Assembly: GCA_947446025.1 (NCBI GenBank)
Contig: CANFEY010000007.1
Span: 1 to 64,000 of the forward strand
Direction: 5' to 3'
Length of the DNA stretch: 64,000 nucleotides
Source of the DNA: Bryobacterales bacterium
GTDB lineage: Bacteria > Acidobacteriota > Terriglobia > Bryobacterales > Bryobacteraceae
Positions 59,485-64,000 of the stretch are shown here, piece by piece. The notes below the pieces were generated by a model. It had not been told where the DNA came from. It saw only the letters and a program-made list of their open reading frames with translations, and did no database searches. Made by a program: the position numbers and the translations under genes. Within the stretch, counting starts at the first letter, position 1. The number at the start of each line of letters is the position of its first letter.

Positions 59485-60690
59485 TTACACCCTCTCCAAC
59501 ATCACCGCCATGCCCTGCCCCACGCCCACGCACATGGAGCAAATCGCGCGCTTGGCCTGCGTGCGCTTCAACTGCAACGACGCCGTCAGCACCAACCGAG
59601 CCCCGCTCATGCCTAACGGGTGACCCAGCGCGATCGCGCCGCCGTTGGGGTTCACCTTCTCGCTCTCATCCGGCAGCCCGAACGCGCGGGTACAGGCCAG
59701 CGCCTGGGCGGCGAAGGCTTCGTTCAGCTCCACGATGTCCACGTCGTCCATCGTGAGCTTCGTCAAGCCGAGCAGTTTCTCGATCGCCGGTATCGGACCC
59801 ACGCCCATATAGTTTGGATCCACGCCCGCGGCCGCGGCGGCCACTAGGCGAGCCACCGGCGTCAGCCCGAACTTTGCCGCCGCCTCCTCCGTCGCCACGA
59901 ACAGAGCCACCGCCCCGTCATTGATGCCCGAGGCGTTTCCCGCCGTCACGCTGCCGCCTTTGCGGAACGGCGCGGGCAGTTTCCCGAGACCTTCCAAGGT
60001 CGTATCCACCCGAGGATGCTCGTCCTCCGCCACCACCGTGACTTGGCCCTTCTTGCCGGGGATGTGGACCGGCTCCACCTCATCTGCGAACAATCCGGCC
60101 GCCTTCGCGCGAGCCGTCTTCTGCTGCGAGGCGAACGCGAACTTGTCCTGATCCTCACGGCTGATCCCGTACTTCTCCGCCACGTTCTCCGCCGTCTCCG
60201 CCATGGAAATCGTGCCGTACTTCTGCTCCATCAGCGGATTCACGAAGCGCCAGCCGAGCGTCGTGTCAAACACCTGCGGCTCACGCGAAAACGCAGCGGT
60301 CGGCTTGGCCATCACCCACGGCGAGCGGCTCATGCTCTCCACTCCGCCTGCGATCGCCAGCGACATATCGCCCACCCCAATGGCCCGCGCCGCCGCAGCC
60401 ACGGCTTCCATGCCGGATGCGCACAAGCGGTTCACCGTGACTCCGGGAACAGACAGAGGCAAGTCCGCCAGCAGCAGCGCCATGCGCGCCACGTTGCGAT
60501 TGTCCTCACCCGCCTGCGTCACGCAGCCGTAGTAGACCTCATCGATGGCGGCCCAATCCGCCTTGGGAAACTTCTTCTTCAGTTCGATCAACGGATGCGC
60601 GGCTAGATCGTCGGCGCGGACTCCGCTAAGAGCGCCGCCGAAGCGGCCAATGGGCGTGCGGACGCCCTGGCAAATGTAGGCATGAGGCAT
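59485..60690 (-). CDS. Acetyl-CoA acetyltransferase (thiolase)
   Basis: A 401-residue thiolase. The nucleophilic cysteine is in [17 protein letters not shown], the second motif is [19 protein letters not shown], and the C-terminal motif is [18 protein letters not shown]. It also shows [19 protein letters not shown]. It joins two acetyl-CoA or cleaves 3-oxoacyl-CoA. The length and sequence fit the PcaF/acetyl-CoA acetyltransferase group. No other fatty-acid or PHB gene is adjacent, so the exact role is open. Confidence 0.95.
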   Translation of the reverse strand: MPHAYICQGVRTPIGRFGGALSGVRADDLAAHPLIELKKKFPKADWAAIDEVYYGCVTQAGEDNRNVARMALLLADLPLSVPGVTVNRLCASGMEAVAAAARAIGVGDMSLAIAGGVESMSRSPWVMAKPTAAFSREPQVFDTTLGWRFVNPLMEQKYGTISMAETAENVAEKYGISREDQDKFAFASQQKTARAKAAGLFADEVEPVHIPGKKGQVTVVAEDEHPRVDTTLEGLGKLPAPFRKGGSVTAGNASGINDGAVALFVATEEAAAKFGLTPVARLVAAAAAGVDPNYMGVGPIPAIEKLLGLTKLTMDDVDIVELNEAFAAQALACTRAFGLPDESEKVNPNGGAIALGHPLGMSGARLVLTASLQLKRTQAKRAICSMCVGVGQGMAVMLERV

Positions 60691-60712
60691 GTCCTACTAT
60701 TTTAGATGCTCG

Positions 60713-62272
60713 CTAGTGTCCTGCGCCTACCAGCGGCCGGCCCGGCGACTTGCCTGCCATCGCATTCACGCGCTGGTAGTTCTTCATCAGTTCCTGCCAT
60801 TCCACTACCGTGGTGGCATCGGTCTGATTGCGCTGCTGCTCCCAGTTGGCGATGGCGTCCAGGCAGGCGTGGTCGATGTAATTCAGGCCGTGAATGTGTA
60901 CATGCGCCTCAACGTTGTGCGGCAACTGCTCCAACGCGTCGATGAGCTTCGGCATGCGCAGGAACGTAGCGGAGCCTTCCAAATGCACGTCGATGCGGTT
61001 CCCGCCGTTCTCCACCCGGACACCTAGGTGAGTGACGGAGTAGATGATAGTACCGATCGAGAGCGCCAATCCAGCCATGATCCCAGTCAGCAGATCTTCC
61101 ACGACGATGGTGGCCAGCGTGACGGCGTAGATAGCCACAGGCATACGTCCGTAATGCATCAGACGGCGGATGTTCTGGATGTTGACCAGTTTGTATCCGG
61201 TGAACACCAGTACCGCGGCAAGGCTCGCCGTGGGAATCAGGCGGAGCACGGAAGGCGCGGCGGCGACCAGCACCAGCATCCAGACACCATGAAGAATCGC
61301 CGAAAGGCGCGTCTTGGCGCCTGCCGTAACGTTGGTCGCGCTGCGCACGATGACGCCGGTCATGGGCAGACCGCCCACCAGTCCAGCCAGGAAATTACCC
61401 ACGCCCTGCGAAAACATTTCCTTGTCGTAGTTCGTCTTCGGGCCGTGGTGCATCTGGTCCACCGCCGTCGCGGAGAGCAGCGTTTCGGCGCTCGCGACGA
61501 ACGCCAGGGCCAGTGCCTCCAAAATCAGGTGGTAGTCACTGAGCCGTTCGAACATCGCCAGACTCGGCATGGGCAGCGTTCCAAATAGATTGTCCGGCAG
61601 ATCGACGTACTTAATGGGCAGATCCATCGCGTGCGCCACCGTCGTGGCAATGCCCACTCCCACCAAGGCACCGGGAACCCACTTCAATTTGCTCGGGGCG
61701 AACTTCGCCCACAGGACGATGCCCAAGATCGTCACCAGGCCCACGATAGCCGCCAGATGATGCACCGTGTCATCGGAGGGCATCACACCCTTGTAAACCG
61801 CCTCTGGGATGGCCAGCAGGTTCCGGATGCCGTTGGTTCGCGGGGCGTCATCCACCATCACATGGAACTGCGCGCCGAAGATGAGGACCCCGATTCCGGC
61901 CAGCATCCCGAAGACCACCGCCGGAGCAATCGAGCGGAACATCTGCCCCACTTTGACCATCCCGGCGATCATCTGGAAGATTCCCCCCAGCACGACCACA
62001 GGCCCCAAGGCTTCGATGCCGTAATCCTGAACAAGTTGGTAAACGATCACTGCCAGTCCGGCGGCCGGACCGCTCACCTGGAGCGCACAGCCGGAAATCG
62101 ATCCGACGATAATGCCGCCAATGATGCCCGTGATAAGTCCCGCGGCGGGCGGCACCCCGGAGGCGATCGCGATGCCCATGCACAACGGCAGAGCCACCAG
62201 GAAAACCACCACGGAGGCCAGTGCGTCCTGGGGTAAGGCACTGAAAATCGAAGGATTCTTTTTCGTGATCAT
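60713..62272 (-). CDS. SulP-family anion transporter (probable bicarbonate/sulfate)
   Basis: A 519-residue membrane protein of the SulP family with 10-12 helices: DALASVVVFLVALPLCMGIAIASGVPPAAGLITGIIGGIIVGSISG, PAAGLAVIVYQLVQDYG, and the later VGNFLAGLVGGLPMTGVIVRSATNVTAGAKTRLSAILHGV. A C-terminal STAS-like domain (RIDVHLEGSATFLRMPKLIDALEQLP) is present. It is next to a beta-carbonic anhydrase gene, four bases downstream of it, so bicarbonate is the likely substrate, though sulfate is possible. Confidence 0.93.
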   Translation of the reverse strand: MITKKNPSIFSALPQDALASVVVFLVALPLCMGIAIASGVPPAAGLITGIIGGIIVGSISGCALQVSGPAAGLAVIVYQLVQDYGIEALGPVVVLGGIFQMIAGMVKVGQMFRSIAPAVVFGMLAGIGVLIFGAQFHVMVDDAPRTNGIRNLLAIPEAVYKGVMPSDDTVHHLAAIVGLVTILGIVLWAKFAPSKLKWVPGALVGVGIATTVAHAMDLPIKYVDLPDNLFGTLPMPSLAMFERLSDYHLILEALALAFVASAETLLSATAVDQMHHGPKTNYDKEMFSQGVGNFLAGLVGGLPMTGVIVRSATNVTAGAKTRLSAILHGVWMLVLVAAAPSVLRLIPTASLAAVLVFTGYKLVNIQNIRRLMHYGRMPVAIYAVTLATIVVEDLLTGIMAGLALSIGTIIYSVTHLGVRVENGGNRIDVHLEGSATFLRMPKLIDALEQLPHNVEAHVHIHGLNYIDHACLDAIANWEQQRNQTDATTVVEWQELMKNYQRVNAMAGKSPGRPLVGAGH

Positions 62273-62276
62273 GTTC

Positions 62277-62924
62277 TTAGGAGATTTGCGCTACGACACG
62301 ATCATCGACTTGGTCAAGCTCGACGAATTTGCCCGTTACTTGGTCTAACTGCTCAATGGTGCCCTGCCCGATGTCGTAGTACCAACCTTCCACTCTGAGC
62401 GACCCGTTCCGCAATCCCGTGGCGACGCAGGGGTGGGTTCGGAGGTGCTGGAGTTGGCTGATCACGTTTTCCTTCGCCAGGGCGACCAGGAACTCGTCAC
62501 CGCTCAAGTGGCCAAACTGTCCTTTCGCCACGGCGATGGCCGACTCAGCGTGCTCAATCCAAGCGCGCACCGCCTTCATACCCTCCAGTTTTTCCGGATG
62601 GGAGAATGCACGCATCGCGCCACAATCGGAGTGACCGCAAACGACAACGTTATCAACCCGTAGCACCATGACCGCGTACTCGATGGCCGCGGTGACGCCG
62701 CCGGCAGCTGTTCCGTGCGCGGGAACAATGTTGCCGACCACGCGGCACTTGAACAATTCCCCCGGCTGAGTCTGGGTGAGATCAGCTGGCCGCACCCGCG
62801 AATCCGAGCAGGTGATGAAAAGAGTATGGGGCTTCTGCGACTTTGCCAACGCACGATACTGTGCCTCCAAACCTGGGTACACGTCTCGACGAAACTTCTT
62901 ATAACCAGTGACAAATAAATTCAT
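62277..62924 (-). CDS. Beta-carbonic anhydrase
   Basis: A 215-residue beta-class enzyme. It has zinc ligands in ITCSDSRVRP (Cys, Asp) and VVCGHSDCGAM (His, Cys), with VVGNIVPAHGTAAGGVTAAIEYAVMVL between them. It interconverts CO2 and bicarbonate. I chose the ATG at 62924, with GAGAGG upstream; the open frame extends to 62981. It stands just upstream of the SulP gene and likely forms one operon with it. Confidence 0.95.
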   Translation of the reverse strand: MNLFVTGYKKFRRDVYPGLEAQYRALAKSQKPHTLFITCSDSRVRPADLTQTQPGELFKCRVVGNIVPAHGTAAGGVTAAIEYAVMVLRVDNVVVCGHSDCGAMRAFSHPEKLEGMKAVRAWIEHAESAIAVAKGQFGHLSGDEFLVALAKENVISQLQHLRTHPCVATGLRNGSLRVEGWYYDIGQGTIEQLDQVTGKFVELDQVDDRVVAQIS

Positions 62925-62999
62925 TGAGCCTCTCCTGTGAACGCAAAACGGACCACGGGCCTCGAAGACGCAATGCGGCATCGGGGCGAACCGACGGAG

Positions 63000-63386
63000 T
63001 TAGGCTACGGCGGGAGGAGCGCGGGCGGGAAGCTGTAAGCTGCGTGCGGCACGGAGGAATCCGACCTGGGGAACCGAAATCAACTCTTCGGCATGGAATT
63101 GCACTGCGGGAATGCGAGGGGCAACCAGTGCAAAGGGCGCATCTGGCCGGCTTTGGGTCTGAACCGCCCGCGCGCTTTCCTGCCGGATATCGATCTCATG
63201 GGCGTGATCGCCGTGCGTATCCCGGCTGCTGGCTCGCTGGTTGCGGTGCTGATTGCCCCGCGTGTGACGGGCGTGCTGGGTCCCGTGCGCCACGGTCCGC
63301 GTGTACATGTCGCCGGAAAATCCAGCGCCAAGCGCGCACACCAGTGCCAGCCACACTTGCACGAGCACAGATTGGGCGCGGGTTTG
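63000..63386 (-). CDS. Small exported histidine-rich protein (tentative)
   Basis: A 128-residue frame with a signal-peptide-like N-terminus (QSVLVQVWLALVCALGAGFSG) and a histidine-rich mature part (THQHARHTRG-like NQHRNQRASSRDTHGDHAHEID). The end (QLPARAPPAVA) looks like that of other small acidobacterial exported proteins. A conflicting plus-strand frame at 63093-63488 is less convincing. It is on the same strand as the carbonic anhydrase and upstream of it. Histidine clusters could bind metal. Support is modest. Confidence 0.45.
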   Translation of the reverse strand, partial: QTRAQSVLVQVWLALVCALGAGFSGDMYTRTVAHGTQHARHTRGNQHRNQRASSRDTHGDHAHEIDIRQESARAVQTQSRPDAPFALVAPRIPAVQFHAEELISVPQVGFLRAARSLQLPARAPPAVA

Positions 63387-63544
63387 CATCCAGTACATAG
63401 GGTATCGGACGCGGAAGCTTCCCGCAACAGCCGTTTAGCCACCGCGGTTTCGCCGGGAGTAAACTTCCGTGAACTCCGCCCCGAATAGAAATATCTGCGC
63501 CGAGTAGTAGATCCACAGGAGCAGCAACACAAACGACCCGGCCT

Positions 63545-63772
63545 GTGCGCATTCATTTCTTCCAGGACTTGGTGACTGTTCGTGACTCCATCATCCACCA
63601 CGGCGCCAAGGCGGAATGGAACGGCCGCGGGAAAACAAGTATTCCCGCCCGCTATCGGAGTCCCTACGCGGAGGTCGAGATCTCAGCGGATCAGATTAAG
63701 GAAGCAGTTGCAAAGGCCGTGGAACAGGTCAAGTGGTATGGAGAGAAGCTTTCTGCGGTGCCGAAGAAGTAG
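63545..63772 (+). CDS. Small HEPN-like protein or C-terminal fragment
   Basis: A 75-residue frame: [71 protein letters not shown] has the R-x4-H form of HEPN RNases, and the flow looks like the C-terminal part of a larger HEPN-type protein. The upstream sequence (63399-63544) shows no clear matching N-terminal part, so it may be a decayed remnant or a minimal protein. GTG start. An antitoxin-like gene follows. Confidence 0.5.
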   Translation: MRIHFFQDLVTVRDSIIHHGAKAEWNGRGKTSIPARYRSPYAEVEISADQIKEAVAKAVEQVKWYGEKLSAVPKK

Positions 63773-63786
63773 AGTATGCTGAAAGC

Positions 63787-64000
63787 GTGACTGGATTGCT
63801 CGAAAAAGCTCTAACCCGGCTGGAGGCCTTACCCCCCGCCGAACAGGACGCCGTCGCTGCGCAGATTCTAGATACCCTCGACGATGACGCCGCATGGGAG
63901 GCGAGTTTTCGTGACCATCCCGAACATCTTCGCACCCTCGCCGACGAAGCTCTGCGTGAGCACCGCGCCGGTGAAACGCGCCCCTTGAGAAATTACTGGA
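63787..64000 (+). CDS. Antitoxin-like protein, cut off by the right edge
   Basis: A GTG start at 63787 opens VTGLLEKALTRLEALPPAEQDAVAAQILDTLDDDAAWEASFRDHPEHLRTLADEALREHRAGETRPLRNYW, 71 codons running off the window. The pattern (helix, LPxxEQDAVAxxIL, then a W-containing segment and ALREHRAGxTxPL) is that of many short antitoxins placed before RelE/ParE-type toxins. The toxin gene would lie beyond 64000. Confidence 0.7.
   Translation, partial: MTGLLEKALTRLEALPPAEQDAVAAQILDTLDDDAAWEASFRDHPEHLRTLADEALREHRAGETRPLRNYW

Noticed and set aside
63093-63488. 131-codon plus-strand frame near the right end
   Set aside because: It conflicts with the minus-strand frame at 63000-63386, which has a signal peptide and is slightly better supported. 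Both remain weak.

Overview
The window looks like chromosomal DNA of an acidobacterium of the Solibacter/Bryobacter type (order Bryobacterales). The evidence is a high-GC sequence, a gene ending in the Solibacteres-type C-terminal domain (TIGR03437-like, 54171-55791), many small exported proteins, two large PQQ beta-propeller enzymes, frequent GTG and TTG starts, and -10-like TACAAT boxes lying very close to start codons. No plasmid, phage or intact insertion sequence is visible. A decayed 3' piece of a tRNA-Gly gene at the left edge may mark the end of an integrated element lying mostly outside the window.

Layout. 0.2-10.1 kb: a five-gene overlapping operon (TonB receptor, membrane protein, ExbB/MotA-type channel, DUF2149, giant CobN-like chelatase), divergent from a PepSY membrane protein and a BtuF/HmuT-like binding protein. 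It resembles the hmuRSTUV haem-acquisition locus of Bacteroidota. 10.2-10.8 kb: VapBC-like pair. 10.8-18.1 kb: exported enzymes (CMD-family protein, PQQ dehydrogenase, RNase T2, alkaline phosphatase, a barrel protein). 18.1-24.4 kb: catabolic genes (metallo-beta-lactamase, CMD, hydroxyacid dehydrogenase, aldehyde dehydrogenase, MmgE/PrpD, SDR). 24.5-28.4 kb: a TPR-CHAT protease-like protein, a sigma-70 family factor and a membrane zinc-binding anti-sigma-like protein in one operon, the most unusual system here. 28.5-38.2 kb: housekeeping genes (pheT, pheS, purA, an NDH-2-like flavoprotein, fliM, mtaB). 38.2-40.9 kb: tandem glutaminyl cyclases and a HicAB module. 40.9-43.5 kb: recR, ybaB, dnaX and the SRP RNA. 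44.6-46.7 kb: a second sigma/anti-sigma set with an LTxxQ protein. 46.8-59.4 kb: glycosyltransferase, membrane and exported proteins, MFS exporter, HExxH-TPR protein, ring-cleaving dioxygenase-like protein, esterase, a frameshifted TIGR03437 gene, pyrophosphatase, and a haem c/PQQ protein. 59.5-64 kb: thiolase, SulP transporter, beta-carbonic anhydrase, then small ORFs ending in a cut-off antitoxin-like gene.

RNA and short elements: one ncRNA (SRP RNA), one strong terminator at 59444, two related GGTGTC-T-GACACC palindromes at convergent gene ends, a REP-like inverted pair inside dnaX, a hairpin that would hide the Shine-Dalgarno of the alkaline phosphatase, and a candidate structured leader at 47736-47821. 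All functions are inferred from sequence by eye; no database search was run.
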